A DNA stretch of 64,000 bases from NCBI GenBank assembly GCA_902826245.1, contig CADEEA010000005.1, positions 21,284 to 85,283 on the forward strand, read 5' to 3'. This document shows, piece after piece, positions 8,399 through 17,610 of this stretch. The notes under the pieces are model-generated. The model saw only the letters and a program-made list of their open reading frames with translations, did no database searches and was not told the origin of the DNA. The position numbers and the translations under genes were made by a program. How positions within the stretch are numbered: position 1 is the stretch's first letter; every line of letters starts with the position of its first letter. This DNA comes from an uncultured Alphaproteobacteria bacterium (GTDB lineage: Bacteria; Pseudomonadota; Alphaproteobacteria; Caulobacterales; Aquidulcibacteraceae).

Positions 8399-8782
8399 TC
8401 AGGCGTGCTTCTGCACGAGGTCCCATTTATTGCCGTAGATATCCTCGAACACGGCCACCTTGCCATAGGCCTCTGCACGCGGGGCTTCGAGGAATTTCAC
8501 CCCGCGGGCCAAAAAAACGCCGTGATCGCGGTCGAAATCGTCGGTGTCGAGGAAGAACGCCACCCGCCCCCCGGTCTGGTCCCCCGCTCGGGCGACTTGG
8601 GCTTCGTTGGCCCCCTTCGCCAACAGGACTTCCGCCGATCCAGCGCCCGGCGACACGACAACCCAGCGCTTACCCGCGCCCATCTCCGTGTTCTCCACAA
8701 GCTGGAAGCCAAGCGCGCCCGTGTAGTAGGCTATCGCCTCGTCATAATCGCGCACGACGAGAGTAATTTTGGCGAGCCGCAT
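8399..8782 (-). CDS. VOC (glyoxalase/bleomycin-resistance) family protein
   Basis: A 127-residue single-module vicinal-oxygen-chelate protein: it opens with the MRLAKITLVVRDYDEAIAYY strand-helix and ends with VFEDIYGNKWDLVQ, which carries the usual metal-ligand Glu. The ATG overlaps the TGA of the upstream AMP-ligase gene (ATGA), so the two are translationally coupled. The same frame stays open far upstream, but only this start yields a VOC domain. Function may be tied to the acyl-CoA pathway next door; the substrate is not readable. Confidence 0.88.
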   Translation of the reverse strand: MRLAKITLVVRDYDEAIAYYTGALGFQLVENTEMGAGKRWVVVSPGAGSAEVLLAKGANEAQVARAGDQTGGRVAFFLDTDDFDRDHGVFLARGVKFLEAPRAEAYGKVAVFEDIYGNKWDLVQKHA

Positions 8783-10437
8783 CACTCCGCTGCTTGCGTG
8801 CTTGGCAAGCGATAATCTTTGAACATCTCGCGCAACGCCAGCTTGTTGATTTTTCCGGTCGCGCCGAGTGGGATTTTTTCGGTCTGCACCACATCGTCTG
8901 GCGTCCACCATTTGGCGATCTTTCCCTCCAGGAACGCGAGCACTTGTTCCTTGCTTGGATTGGCGCCGGGCTTTGGTTCGATGATCAGCAAGGGCCGTTC
9001 GTCCCATTTCGGGTGCGCGACGCCGATCACCGCGGCGCACGCCACACCCTCGCAACCGACAGCGATGTTCTCGATGTCGATAGAGGAAATCCATTCTCCG
9101 CCCGACTTGATCACGTCCTTGGCGCGATCGGTGATTTGCATCACGCCCAGTTCGTCGAGCGTGGCGACATCGCCGGTATCGAAGAAGCCGTCCGCCTCCA
9201 AGCATTCGCCCTTCTCGTTGCGCGCGCCGGCGTTCTTGAAGTAAGCGCGCGACACCGCGGGACCTTTCACCATTAAGCGCCCGAACGCCTTGCCGTCGTG
9301 GGGCTTCTCGACGCCGGCATCGTCGACGATCTTCATGTCGACGGTGAACAACGCCCGCCCCTGCTTGAGCTTGGTCTTGATCAAAGCTTCCGGCCCTTGC
9401 GCGTAATGCTCGGCCAGCGGCTTGCCGATGGTGCCTATTGGGCTCATCTCGGTCATGCCCCAGGCGTGGATCACCTCGACGCCGTAATCCTGTTCGAACG
9501 CGCGCAACACCGCTTCCGGCACCGCCGAGCCGCCAATGGCGACGCGCTTCAAGGTGGTGAGCTTTGAATTGGTCTCACGCAGATAATTCAAGAGCATCAG
9601 CCACACGGTGGGCACAGCGGCAGTGAAGGTGACCTTCTCGGTCTCGAGCAATTCGAAGATGCTGGCGCCGTCGAGCTTCGCACCCGGCATGACCAATTTC
9701 GCTCCGCACATCGGCGCCACGAACGCGATCGCCCAGGCGTTGGCGTGGAACATCGGCACGACCGGCAGCACGGTGTCGGCGGCGCCCGCGCCGAAACAAT
9801 CAGTCTGGTTGGCGGCGAGCGCGTGCAACATGTTGGAACGGTGCGAATAGAGCACGCCCTTAGGGTCGCCCGTGGTGCCCGAAGTGTAGCAGAGCCCGCA
9901 GGCGGTGTTTTCCTCGAAGCCGCCCCAGCGCGCCTCCTGGGAATGACCGTGGATGAAATCCTCGTAGGCGATGGCGCCGGTCAAGCTTGTTTGCGGCATG
10001 TGCTCGCGGTCGGTGAGGAACACGTAGGCCTTCACACTGGGGAGCTGGGGCGCGATCTTCTCAATAGTGGCCGCGAACGTCGTGTCGAGGAACAAAATCT
10101 TGTCCTCGGCGTGGTTGATGATCCAGGCGATCTGCTCGGGAAACAGGCGCGGGTTCACCGTGTGCAGCACAGCGCCCATGCCCATGGCGCCGTACCAGGT
10201 CTCCATGTGCCGCTCGGTATTCCAGGCAAGCGTAGCGACGCGGTCGCCGAGGCCAATGCCGCGCTCCTGCAGCGCATTGGTGACCTGCTTGGCGCGCCGC
10301 CAGATGTTTCCATACGTCGTGCGCGAGATCGGGCCTTCGATGCTGCGCGTGACCACTTCCCGCTTGGGAAACCAGGAATGGGCGTGGTCCAGAATTTTAT
10401 CGACCGTCAGCGGCCAATCCTGCATGAGCCCGAGCAT
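8782..10437 (-). CDS. AMP-dependent acyl-CoA synthetase/ligase (long-chain or DmdB-like)
   Basis: A 551-residue adenylate-forming enzyme activating a carboxylic acid to its CoA thioester. Visible motifs are the P-loop YTSGTTGDPKGVLYSH, the AWGMTEMSP signature, GFFDTGDVATLD and the C-terminal catalytic-lysine segment GATGKINKLALRE. It is closest in wording to the fatty-acid/3-methylmercaptopropionate ligases. The start chosen (MLGLMQDWPLTV) has AGGAGG upstream and gives the family N-terminus; 28 more open codons lie upstream. It is divergent from the marR-led catabolic operon at 10722 and might supply its substrate, but it is not clearly a 2-aminobenzoate-CoA ligase. Confidence 0.88.
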   Translation of the reverse strand: MLGLMQDWPLTVDKILDHAHSWFPKREVVTRSIEGPISRTTYGNIWRRAKQVTNALQERGIGLGDRVATLAWNTERHMETWYGAMGMGAVLHTVNPRLFPEQIAWIINHAEDKILFLDTTFAATIEKIAPQLPSVKAYVFLTDREHMPQTSLTGAIAYEDFIHGHSQEARWGGFEENTACGLCYTSGTTGDPKGVLYSHRSNMLHALAANQTDCFGAGAADTVLPVVPMFHANAWAIAFVAPMCGAKLVMPGAKLDGASIFELLETEKVTFTAAVPTVWLMLLNYLRETNSKLTTLKRVAIGGSAVPEAVLRAFEQDYGVEVIHAWGMTEMSPIGTIGKPLAEHYAQGPEALIKTKLKQGRALFTVDMKIVDDAGVEKPHDGKAFGRLMVKGPAVSRAYFKNAGARNEKGECLEADGFFDTGDVATLDELGVMQITDRAKDVIKSGGEWISSIDIENIAVGCEGVACAAVIGVAHPKWDERPLLIIEPKPGANPSKEQVLAFLEGKIAKWWTPDDVVQTEKIPLGATGKINKLALREMFKDYRLPSTQAAE

Positions 10438-10560
10438 CGCCTGCGCCTCCTCGCCTTCTTTTGTGAACTCGATCTTATCTCGCGCACTCGGACAAGCGCA
10501 ATTGGCATCAAACTTCAGCACCTGAAGATTGCCCCGCTCATCAGGGCTTGCGGATTCCGA

Positions 10561-10588
10561 TTGACGGTGATTATTTTCGCTCTAAAAT
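10561..10588 (+). promoter_or_regulatory. Candidate sigma-70-type promoter of the marR catabolic operon
   Basis: TTGACG (10561-10566) and TAAAAT (10583-10588) are separated by 16 bp in an AT-rich patch that stands out in this GC-rich window. It lies ~134 bp upstream of the MarR start and inside the gap between the divergent ligase and marR genes, so MarR could repress both ways from here. Predicted start of transcription is near 10595. Confidence 0.5.
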
Positions 10589-10721
10589 ATCTTGTCAGAC
10601 TGGCCGCGACGGCAGAGGCAAGACGCCCGATGGGATTGGTTTTTGCGCTCGCCGCGGCTTGAGCCCGTATGGACATGCAGCCCTGCCGCCGGACTCAACA
10701 GAAGAAGGTCGAGGAAACGCG

Positions 10722-11234
10722 TTGAGCAACAAGGCGATCCTTGGCCCACGGCGGAGACTAAATGGCGTGAGCGACAATCACGAAACATTGCGGACCTGGC
10801 TCGCATTGCTCCGCGTTTCGCGCGGACTTGAGAAGGCCGTCGACGCCGCGTTTCGGCGTCGTTTCGGTCACTCTATCTCGCGCTTTGACGTCCTTTCGGC
10901 GCTTGATCGCGCCCAGCCCCGCGGCCTTCGCGCCGGCGCCCTCACGGCGAAATTGATGGTCTCCGACGGCGCCACCACGCAGGTCACCGCGCCCCTTGTT
11001 CGAGAAGGCCTCGTCACGCGTCGTGTTGACCCGAGCGACGGGCGCGTGGCTATTTTTGCGCTCACCAAGAGAGGTAAGCGGATTTTCACAGACATGGCGC
11101 GAGAACATCGCCAATGGATTGACGAGGCATTTGCGACCCTGAGCGCTGCGCAGCTAACGGCGCTGCGCGGCCTTCTTGGCGAGATCGTCCCCGATAAAAT
11201 AGTCAAATCAGAGAGAGCGCCCCATGAACCCTGA
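10722..11234 (+). CDS. MarR-family transcriptional regulator
   Basis: A winged-helix regulator with the dimerisation helix [21 protein letters not shown], recognition helix region [30 protein letters not shown] and wing [16 protein letters not shown], all standard for MarR. A TTG at 10722 with GAGGAA upstream (171 residues) or a GTG at 10767 (156 residues) are the likely starts; the open frame before that is non-homologous. It overlaps the following enoyl-CoA hydratase gene by 11 bp and heads the operon that ends with the fused monooxygenase/reductase. MarR proteins beside aryl-CoA catabolic genes usually respond to the CoA thioester; that is inference here. Confidence 0.88.
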   Translation: MSNKAILGPRRRLNGVSDNHETLRTWLALLRVSRGLEKAVDAAFRRRFGHSISRFDVLSALDRAQPRGLRAGALTAKLMVSDGATTQVTAPLVREGLVTRRVDPSDGRVAIFALTKRGKRIFTDMAREHRQWIDEAFATLSAAQLTALRGLLGEIVPDKIVKSERAPHEP

Positions 11235-12033
11235 CACCTTCTCGCCTACGCACTTTCTCTGGAGTTTCGCCGACGGGGTCGCGCGCATCTCGCTTAATCG
11301 CCCGGAGCGGAAGAACCCGCTGACGTTCGAGTCCTATGCGGAATTGCGCGACACTTTTCGCGCGCTCGTTTACATCAGAGCGGTCAAGGCGGTAGTGTTC
11401 GCCAGCCAGGGCGGCAATTTCTGCTCCGGCGGCGACGTCCACGAAATCATCGCCCCGCTCACAAAGATGGGCATGCCGGAATTGCTGAATTTCACCCGCA
11501 TGACCGGCGACCTGGTCAAAGCCATGCGCCACTGCCCGCAACCGATCATCGCCGCTGTGGACGGCGTCAGCGCCGGCGCTGGCGCGATCATCGCCATGGC
11601 CTCCGACATTCGCTACGCCACGCCAGAGGCGAAGACGGCGTTTCTGTTCAACCGGGTGGGCTTGGCCGGCTGCGACATGGGCGCATGCGCCATGCTCCCG
11701 CGCATCATTGGTCAGGGCCGAGCGGCCGAATTGTTGTACTTCGGGCGCGCCATGAGCGCCGACGAGGGGTTAGCCTGGGGCTATTTCAACGCGCTTTCGC
11801 CAGCAGACAAGCTCGACGAACTGACGATGGAGTCCGCGCGTAAACTCGCCGCTGGTCCGAGCTTCGCCAATGGCATGACCAAGAACCAACTCAACATGGA
11901 ATGGGACATGAGCCTCGATACAGCCCTCGAAGCCGAGGCGCAGGCGCAAGCCATCTGCATGCAAACCAAGGATTTCGAGCGCGCCTATCTCGCCTTCGTT
12001 GCGAAACAGAAGCCCGTGTTTGAGGGCGATTGA
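11224..12033 (+). CDS. Enoyl-CoA hydratase/isomerase family protein
   Basis: A 269-residue crotonase-fold enzyme. The oxyanion-hole strand [13 protein letters not shown] and the [21 protein letters not shown] helix are present, as is the trimer-forming C-terminal helix ([20 protein letters not shown]). The residue pattern in the second active-site loop ([24 protein letters not shown]) has Gly/Cys/Asp instead of the usual Glu pair, so ordinary hydration is not certain; this wording is typical of the crotonase paralogue found next to 2-aminobenzoyl-CoA monooxygenase/reductase genes. Probable role: an early hydrolytic or hydration step on the non-aromatic CoA ester. Confidence 0.88.
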   Translation: MNPDTFSPTHFLWSFADGVARISLNRPERKNPLTFESYAELRDTFRALVYIRAVKAVVFASQGGNFCSGGDVHEIIAPLTKMGMPELLNFTRMTGDLVKAMRHCPQPIIAAVDGVSAGAGAIIAMASDIRYATPEAKTAFLFNRVGLAGCDMGACAMLPRIIGQGRAAELLYFGRAMSADEGLAWGYFNALSPADKLDELTMESARKLAAGPSFANGMTKNQLNMEWDMSLDTALEAEAQAQAICMQTKDFERAYLAFVAKQKPVFEGD

Positions 12034-12034
12034 A

Positions 12035-13213
12035 ATGGATCGCTCGTATTTGAACTGGCCGTTCCTGGCGCCGCATCACAAGCAATTGGCGCTCGACATC
12101 GACCATTGGGCGCGCCAGTCGCTCCCGCCTCTGCTGGCGGGCGGGCATGACGACGTCGACGCCACGTGCCAAGCGCTCGTGCGCGCATTGGGAGAGGCGG
12201 GTTGGCTGCGCTATTGCGTGCCAGCCGCCTATGGCGGCGCCACGGATGCGCTTGAGGTGCGCACGCTCGCCATCATTCGCGAGACCCTGGCGTTTCATTC
12301 CGGCCTCGCCGACTTTGCTTTCGCCATGCAGGGATTGGGTTCCGGCGCGATCTCGCTTTTTGGCTCAGAGGCGCTCAAGCAGAAATATCTTCCCGCAGTG
12401 GCCACCGGAGAGAAGATCGCCGCCTTCGCGCTTTCGGAGCCAGACGCAGGCTCCGACGCCGCCGCGATCACGAGCGCGTTGACGCCCACCGCGACCGGCT
12501 ATTCCCTGAGCGGGGAAAAAACCTGGATCTCAAACGGCGGCATCGCCGATTTCTACTGCGTGTTCGCTCGAACCGGTGAAGGCGCAAGAGGTGTTTCCGC
12601 TATTGTGCTCGATGCGAAGACAGAAGGCTTTTCCATCCCCGAGCGCATCGACATTATCGCCCCGCATCCGCTCGCACGGATCGCCTTCAACAAATGCCGC
12701 ATCGATTCCGGCCAACGCATTGGCGCGGAGGGCGAGGGGTTCAAGATCGCATTGACCACCCTCGATATCTTCCGCACCACGGTCGGCGCCGCGGCGCTCG
12801 GTTTCGCACGCCGCGCGCTCGACGAGGCCACCGGCCATGCGCTCTCACGGCGCATGTTCGGCGCCACGCTCTCGGATCTGCCGATCGCGCAGGCCCAATT
12901 GGCCGAAATGGCGCTCGATGTCGACGCAGCCGCCCTCCTGATCTACCGCTCCGCGTGGGTGAAGGACGTTCAGCGCACCCGCGTGACGCGCGAGGCGGCT
13001 ATGGCCAAGCTCTTCGCCACCGACCACGGGCAAGTAATCATCGACAAGGCGGTGCAATTGCTTGGCGGCCTGGGCGTCAAGACCGGATCCAAAGTTGAAG
13101 AACTCTACCGGGAGATCCGTGCGTTGCGCATCTATGAAGGCGCCTCGGAGGTCCAGAAGATCGTGATCGCCCGCCAACACCTTGAGAACTTCCGCAGCGA
13201 GGCCAAGCCATGA
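12035..13213 (+). CDS. Acyl-CoA dehydrogenase family protein
   Basis: A 392-residue flavoprotein with the family's three parts: N-terminal helices, the middle beta-domain ([36 protein letters not shown]) and the C-terminal helical domain ending in [24 protein letters not shown]. The catalytic base region YEGASE is conserved. The start follows the preceding stop by 1 bp; an in-frame ATG 12 codons upstream overlaps the hydratase gene and is less likely. In this operon it probably oxidises the reduced ring or ring-opened CoA ester produced by the 13614 enzyme. Confidence 0.9.
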   Translation: MDRSYLNWPFLAPHHKQLALDIDHWARQSLPPLLAGGHDDVDATCQALVRALGEAGWLRYCVPAAYGGATDALEVRTLAIIRETLAFHSGLADFAFAMQGLGSGAISLFGSEALKQKYLPAVATGEKIAAFALSEPDAGSDAAAITSALTPTATGYSLSGEKTWISNGGIADFYCVFARTGEGARGVSAIVLDAKTEGFSIPERIDIIAPHPLARIAFNKCRIDSGQRIGAEGEGFKIALTTLDIFRTTVGAAALGFARRALDEATGHALSRRMFGATLSDLPIAQAQLAEMALDVDAAALLIYRSAWVKDVQRTRVTREAAMAKLFATDHGQVIIDKAVQLLGGLGVKTGSKVEELYREIRALRIYEGASEVQKIVIARQHLENFRSEAKP

Positions 13214-13617
13214 GCCGTCAAATCCTGCAACCGCCCGGCTGGGTGCGCCCCAAGGGCTATGCCAACGGGATCGCCGCGTCCGGGCGCATGGTGTTCACCG
13301 CCGGCGTGATCGGCTGGAACGCGGAAGAGAAATTCGAACATCTCGATTTCTCGGGCCAATTTCGGCAAGCGTTGTTGAACACACGCGCCATTCTCGCCGA
13401 AGGCGGCGCCAAACCGGCCGATATCGTCCGCATGACCTGCTACATCACCGACAAAAGCGAATATCTCGCAGCCCTCGCGCAAGTGGGCGAGGCTTGGCGC
13501 GACGTCTTCGGCAAAGTGTTCCCCTGCATGGCCGTGGTCGAAGTATCGGCGCTGATCGAGGACGCCGCCAAGATCGAGATTGAAACGACGGCAATCATTC
13601 CAGAGCCGACGTCATGA
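13210..13617 (+). CDS. RidA family enamine/imine deaminase
   Basis: A 135-residue RidA/YjgF/UK114 protein. The [11 protein letters not shown] turn, the [22 protein letters not shown] helix and the substrate-Arg-containing end are recognisable, and length is right for the trimeric family. It overlaps both neighbours by 4 bp (ATGA), so it is firmly part of the catabolic operon. RidA proteins hydrolyse 2-imino/enamine intermediates to carbonyls plus ammonia. In a pathway that starts from an amino-substituted aryl-CoA this would remove the amino nitrogen; that assignment is inference from context. Confidence 0.9.
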   Translation: MSRQILQPPGWVRPKGYANGIAASGRMVFTAGVIGWNAEEKFEHLDFSGQFRQALLNTRAILAEGGAKPADIVRMTCYITDKSEYLAALAQVGEAWRDVFGKVFPCMAVVEVSALIEDAAKIEIETTAIIPEPTS

Positions 13618-15974
13618 AGATCAGCGTGATCGGCGGCGGGCCGGGCGGGCTCTATTTCGCGCTGCTTACCAAAAAGCGCATGCCAGAGGCCCAGATCGAA
13701 GTCTACGAGCAAAATCGCGCTGACGACACCTTCGGTTTCGGCGTCGTGTTCTCCGACGATACGCTGGATGAGTTTCTGACCGCCGATCCGGAATCCTACG
13801 AACAAGTGCGCGCGAGCTTTGCGTATTGGAGCGACATCGTCATTGAGCATCGCGGCGAGCGCACGATCGTCGGCGGCAACGGGTTTGCGGGATGTTCGCG
13901 CGTGACGCTGCTCAATCTGCTGCAGGACCGATGCCGCGCAGTCGGTGTTGGGCTCCACTTCGAAGCGAGCATCGATGCAGACACGCTAGAAGAACGCTTT
14001 TCCGACAGCGACCTCATCCTGGGTGCTCAGGGCGTCAACAGCCCGATCCGGACAAGGTACGCGGAGGCCCTCGGCGTCCGCATCGTCGAGCAACGCAACA
14101 AATTCTGCTGGCTGGGCTCGACCCGACCACTCGACGCCTTCACGTTCTTCTTCGCCCGCACCGACAAAGGGCATTTTTGCGCCCACACCTACCAATACGA
14201 GAAAGGCCGCTCGACCTGGGTCATCGAGACGACGCCGGAGACTTGGGAGGCGTGCGGTTTCGAGCAAATGAGCGAGCAAGAAAGCGCGCGATATTTGGAG
14301 ACCGTGTTCGCAAAGGAATTGCAAGGCCACGCCTTCGAGACCAATCGCTCGATCTGGCGAAATTTCCCCACCATCTCATGCGCCAGCTGGCGCCATGGCA
14401 AGGTCGCCATACTCGGCGACGCCAAGGCCACCGCGCATTGGTCGATCGGATCGGGCACGAAGCTCGCCATGGAGTGCGCGATTGCGCTGTCGGATGCTGT
14501 GGTGAAGCATGGGCGCGATGTGGATGCCGCGCTTGCGGAATATGAGAATGAGCGCCGCACGCCCGTCGAGATTACCCAACACAACGCACAGGTGTCGCTG
14601 CGTTGGTTCGAGGATATGGCGCGCCATTGGGATAAGCCGCGCTATGAGTTCGCCTTCTCGCTGATGTCGCGCGCCAAGGCGCTGACCTGGGACAATGTTG
14701 GACTTCGCGACAGAACGTTTCTGACCAAGGTCGAGGACGAATTTTACGCCAGGTATGAGCAAAAGACCCAGCGCTCGTCTGCGAAGGACCGCCCGACGCC
14801 GATGTTCACCCCTTTCGAGCTGCGCGGGTTGACACTGCCAAACCGCGTGGTCATGGCGCCTATGGCGCAATATTGCGCCAAAGACGGCGACATCAACGAC
14901 TGGCATTTCAGCCATTACAGCGCACGCGCGATCGGCGGGGCCGGACTCATTTTCACCGAGATGACCTGTCCCACGCCAGATGCGCGCATCACTGCTGGAT
15001 GCACGGGCCTATGGAGCGACAAGCAGGAGCAAGACTGGGCCAGGCTCGTGCGCTTCATTCACGAGACGACGCCAGCGAAAGTCGCGCTGCAATTGGGGCA
15101 CGCGGGACGCAAGGGCTCGACCAACGTCCCCGCTCTTGGCGAAGATTTGCCGATGCCCAGCGGCAACTGGCCGCTCTATTCGGCCTCCGCGTTGCCCTAT
15201 CTGGAAGGCAAGTCAGCCACGCCGATAGAACTCGACCGCGCCAAGATGAATGAGATTCGCGACGACTTTGTCGCCGCCGCCCGCCGCGGCGCACGCGCAG
15301 GCTTCGACTTGCTCGAGCTGCATTGCGCACATGGATATCTGCTCGCGAGCTTCCTCTCGCCGCTCACCAACCAGAGACGCGACGCCTATGGTGGGACACC
15401 GGAAAACCGCGCGCGCTATCCGCTTGAGGTGTTCCAGGCGATGCGCGCGGTTTGGCCCGAGGATAGGCCCATGTCTGTGCGCCTCTCCTGTTCCGACTGG
15501 GCCCCCGGCGGGCTGACGCTGGAGGACGTCGGAATATATGCGCGCCTGTTCAAACAAGCGGGCGCCGACATCCTCCACGCTTCGTCCGGCCAGACCGTGG
15601 CGTGGCAGAAGCCCGTCTACGGCCGCATGTGGCAGACCCCGTTCGCCGAGCACATTCGCCTCGTAGCCGACATCCCCACCATAGCCGTCGGCGACATCAC
15701 CCTGCCAGAGCAGATCAACGCCATCATAGCGGCGGGCCGCGCCGATCTCTGCGCGTTGGCGCGGCCCATGCTCAACAATCCGTTCTTCACCCGTCAGGCC
15801 GCCGGCCATTACAGCGTACGAACGGCCTGCGGCGCGGCAATGGGCTGGCCTGTCCAATTGCGCTCCGGCGAATATCAGCTGTACCGGGAAGCGGAGAAGG
15901 CCAACGAAAAGCAGGCCGAACTCAACGCCAAGGCGCGGCCAAACCGCCGCCACTACCAGCGCGCAAAAAATTAG
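13614..15974 (+). CDS. Bifunctional aryl-CoA monooxygenase/reductase (2-aminobenzoyl-CoA monooxygenase/reductase or salicylyl-CoA 5-hydroxylase type)
   Basis: A 786-residue two-domain flavoenzyme. Residues 1-~385 form an FAD aromatic hydroxylase (dinucleotide motif VIGGGPGGLYFA at 5-16; second motif GKVAILGDAKATAHWSIGSGTKLAMECA). From residue ~397 an old-yellow-enzyme reductase begins (MFTPFELRGLTLPNRVVMAPM), with the active-site HCAHGYLLASFLSPLTNQR and a C-terminal IIAAGRADLCALARPMLNNP. This domain order and length are those of the Azoarcus-type enzyme that hydroxylates and then reduces 2-aminobenzoyl-CoA, and of entries labelled salicylyl-CoA 5-hydroxylase/oxidoreductase. It is last in the operon and overlaps ridA by 4 bp. 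Confidence 0.88.
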   Translation: MKISVIGGGPGGLYFALLTKKRMPEAQIEVYEQNRADDTFGFGVVFSDDTLDEFLTADPESYEQVRASFAYWSDIVIEHRGERTIVGGNGFAGCSRVTLLNLLQDRCRAVGVGLHFEASIDADTLEERFSDSDLILGAQGVNSPIRTRYAEALGVRIVEQRNKFCWLGSTRPLDAFTFFFARTDKGHFCAHTYQYEKGRSTWVIETTPETWEACGFEQMSEQESARYLETVFAKELQGHAFETNRSIWRNFPTISCASWRHGKVAILGDAKATAHWSIGSGTKLAMECAIALSDAVVKHGRDVDAALAEYENERRTPVEITQHNAQVSLRWFEDMARHWDKPRYEFAFSLMSRAKALTWDNVGLRDRTFLTKVEDEFYARYEQKTQRSSAKDRPTPMFTPFELRGLTLPNRVVMAPMAQYCAKDGDINDWHFSHYSARAIGGAGLIFTEMTCPTPDARITAGCTGLWSDKQEQDWARLVRFIHETTPAKVALQLGHAGRKGSTNVPALGEDLPMPSGNWPLYSASALPYLEGKSATPIELDRAKMNEIRDDFVAAARRGARAGFDLLELHCAHGYLLASFLSPLTNQRRDAYGGTPENRARYPLEVFQAMRAVWPEDRPMSVRLSCSDWAPGGLTLEDVGIYARLFKQAGADILHASSGQTVAWQKPVYGRMWQTPFAEHIRLVADIPTIAVGDITLPEQINAIIAAGRADLCALARPMLNNPFFTRQAAGHYSVRTACGAAMGWPVQLRSGEYQLYREAEKANEKQAELNAKARPNRRHYQRAKN

Positions 15975-16080
15975 CGAACGGCCCGCGTTTGCCGCATCAG
16001 TAAGGGATGGCTGGGAGGACAGGCGAACAACGTCCCCAAGGTCTCGTTTTTTCTAGTTAAATCAGATTATTAACAAGACC

Positions 16081-16165
16081 TGGTGCGCTCGAGAGGACTC
16101 GAACCTCCACGATGTTACTCGCTGCCACCTCAAGGCAGTGCGTCTACCAATTCCGCCACGAGCGC
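16081..16165 (-). tRNA. tRNA-Leu (anticodon GAG)
   Basis: An 85-nt cloverleaf with encoded CCA. The 5' GCGCTCG pairs with CGAGCGC before A-CCA; the D-arm reads GGTAGACGC, the anticodon stem CTGCC/GGCAG encloses TTGAGGT (anticodon GAG), there is a long variable arm as expected of class II tRNA-Leu, and the T-loop is GTTCGAGTCC. It lies between the end of the catabolic operon and dinB. Confidence 0.97.
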
Positions 16166-16307
16166 ATTTAGCGCGCCGCGGGTAGCAGGCCGCCGGGGAA
16201 TCGACAAGAGGCGAGGTCAGGGCGTTGGATTTTCCCCATTCCGGGACTGACTTCCGCCATAGCGGCCTCACCCGATACGCGCCGCGCTGCGCCACAGTCG
16301 CCCGCCC

Positions 16308-17570
16308 TCACTCCCCTCGGTCCCCCTTTAGCGCCCTGCCGGTCTGGACCGCGTCGCGACCGAACCTGCTGCGCGCCTTTGCCACGGCGGCCTCGGCGGC
16401 GGCGCGTTTTGGGGTTTCGGTGTCGAGCATGTCGCCCTTGTCGGCCTGGGCCGCGGGACTGAAGTCAGACAAGCCGACGCCGATCAGGCGGAACTTAACG
16501 CGCCCGTTCGCGTCACCAGTCAGCAATTCGCGTGCAGTCTCAAAAATATTGTGTGCAAGCAGCGTTGGCTCCGGCAATTGCCGCCGCCGCGTGAATATCT
16601 TGAAGCGCGCGTCCTTCAGCTTGAGCGTCAAGGTACGCCCCGCCGCATCGCCAGCGCGGCAACGGGCGGCGACCTTCTCGCACAGCTGCCACAAAGCATC
16701 CTCCAACGCTTCAAGGTCGGCAATGTCCTCGAAAAACGTGGTTTCCGCCGAAATGCTCTTGCGTTCGCCATCGGGATCGACGGGTCGGCTATCCTCCGCC
16801 ATCGAAAGCCGAAACAGATGCACGCCCCAATCGCCGTACAACCCCCGCATGCGCTGGGCGCCGGCGGCGCGGATGTCGCCAATGCGCTTCAGGCCGTTAC
16901 GCTCCAGCGCGGCCGCATTGGCAGGGCCGACGCCGGGCAAGGTCGCCACCGAACGCGGCTCGAGAAACGCCACCGCCTCGCTGCGCCCGATCACGGAGAA
17001 ACCGAGCGGCTTGTCGAGATCGGACGCGGTCTTGGCCAGAAATTTGTTGAAGCTGAGCCCGACCGAAACTGTGAGCTGACGCTCCTCCCAGATGCGGTTC
17101 TGTAATTTGATCAAAGACTGCGCCGGCGTGCCGCGATGCAGCGCTTCGGTGCCTGAGAGGTCCATAAAAGCCTCGTCGATAGAAAGCGGCTCAACCAGCG
17201 GGGTCAGCGTCTCCATCATGGTGCGGATGATGCGCCCTTCTTCCGCATATTTGCGCATGTCGCCATGCACCACCTTGGCTTGCGGGCAGAGCTTCAGCGC
17301 CTTGAACATCGGCATGGCCGAGCGCACTCCGTACGCTCGAGCGAGGTAACAACAGGTGGAAACCACGCCGCGCTTGCCGCCGCCGACGATCACCGGATGC
17401 GGCTGCAGACTCGGATCGTCGCGCTTTTCGATCGACGCATAAAACGCGTCGCAATCGAGATGGGCGATGGAGAGAGCGTCCAGTTCTTGATGTTCAACGC
17501 TGCGCTCTCCTCCGCACGCTGCGCAGCGCGGTGTGACAGTCTCCGAAACGCAGGCGCGGCAAAGGATCAT
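16308..17570 (-). CDS. dinB: DNA polymerase IV with N-terminal zinc-ribbon-like extension
   Basis: A 420-residue Y-family translesion polymerase. After a Cys-rich N-terminal extension (C4, C7, C16, C19 in CRAC...CAAC) come the catalytic palm motif HLDCDAFYASIEKRDDP, the LCPQAKVVHGDMRKYAEEG finger region, the SIDEAFMDLSG metal site and the LPGVGPANAAALERNG helix-hairpin-helix; the little-finger domain ends near residue 370. The CxxC extension is a feature seen on many alphaproteobacterial Pol IV proteins. The ATG is unusual in lacking a clear SD: a 22-bp perfect palindrome ends only 5 bp before it. Confidence 0.93.
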   Translation of the reverse strand: MILCRACVSETVTPRCAACGGERSVEHQELDALSIAHLDCDAFYASIEKRDDPSLQPHPVIVGGGKRGVVSTCCYLARAYGVRSAMPMFKALKLCPQAKVVHGDMRKYAEEGRIIRTMMETLTPLVEPLSIDEAFMDLSGTEALHRGTPAQSLIKLQNRIWEERQLTVSVGLSFNKFLAKTASDLDKPLGFSVIGRSEAVAFLEPRSVATLPGVGPANAAALERNGLKRIGDIRAAGAQRMRGLYGDWGVHLFRLSMAEDSRPVDPDGERKSISAETTFFEDIADLEALEDALWQLCEKVAARCRAGDAAGRTLTLKLKDARFKIFTRRRQLPEPTLLAHNIFETARELLTGDANGRVKFRLIGVGLSDFSPAAQADKGDMLDTETPKRAAAEAAVAKARSRFGRDAVQTGRALKGDRGE

Positions 17571-17574
17571 TTAT

Positions 17575-17596
17575 CTTGGACCGCCGGCGGTCCAAG
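17575..17596. repeat. 22-bp perfect palindrome upstream of dinB
   Basis: CTTGGACCGCC followed directly by GGCGGTCCAAG, with no spacer. It sits in the 40-bp gap between the ROK-kinase stop and the dinB start (both minus strand), 5 bp from the dinB ATG. There is no T-run, so it is not a standard terminator; it could be an operator or an RNA hairpin that covers the ribosome landing site. Confidence 0.7.
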
Positions 17597-17610
17597 CAAT
17601 TCGGCGCCCC

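Noticed and set aside
16057..16073. Possible CtrA site TTAA...TTAA downstream of the monooxygenase/reductase gene
   Set aside because: The half-sites are 9 bp apart, not 7, and no cell-cycle gene is nearby.
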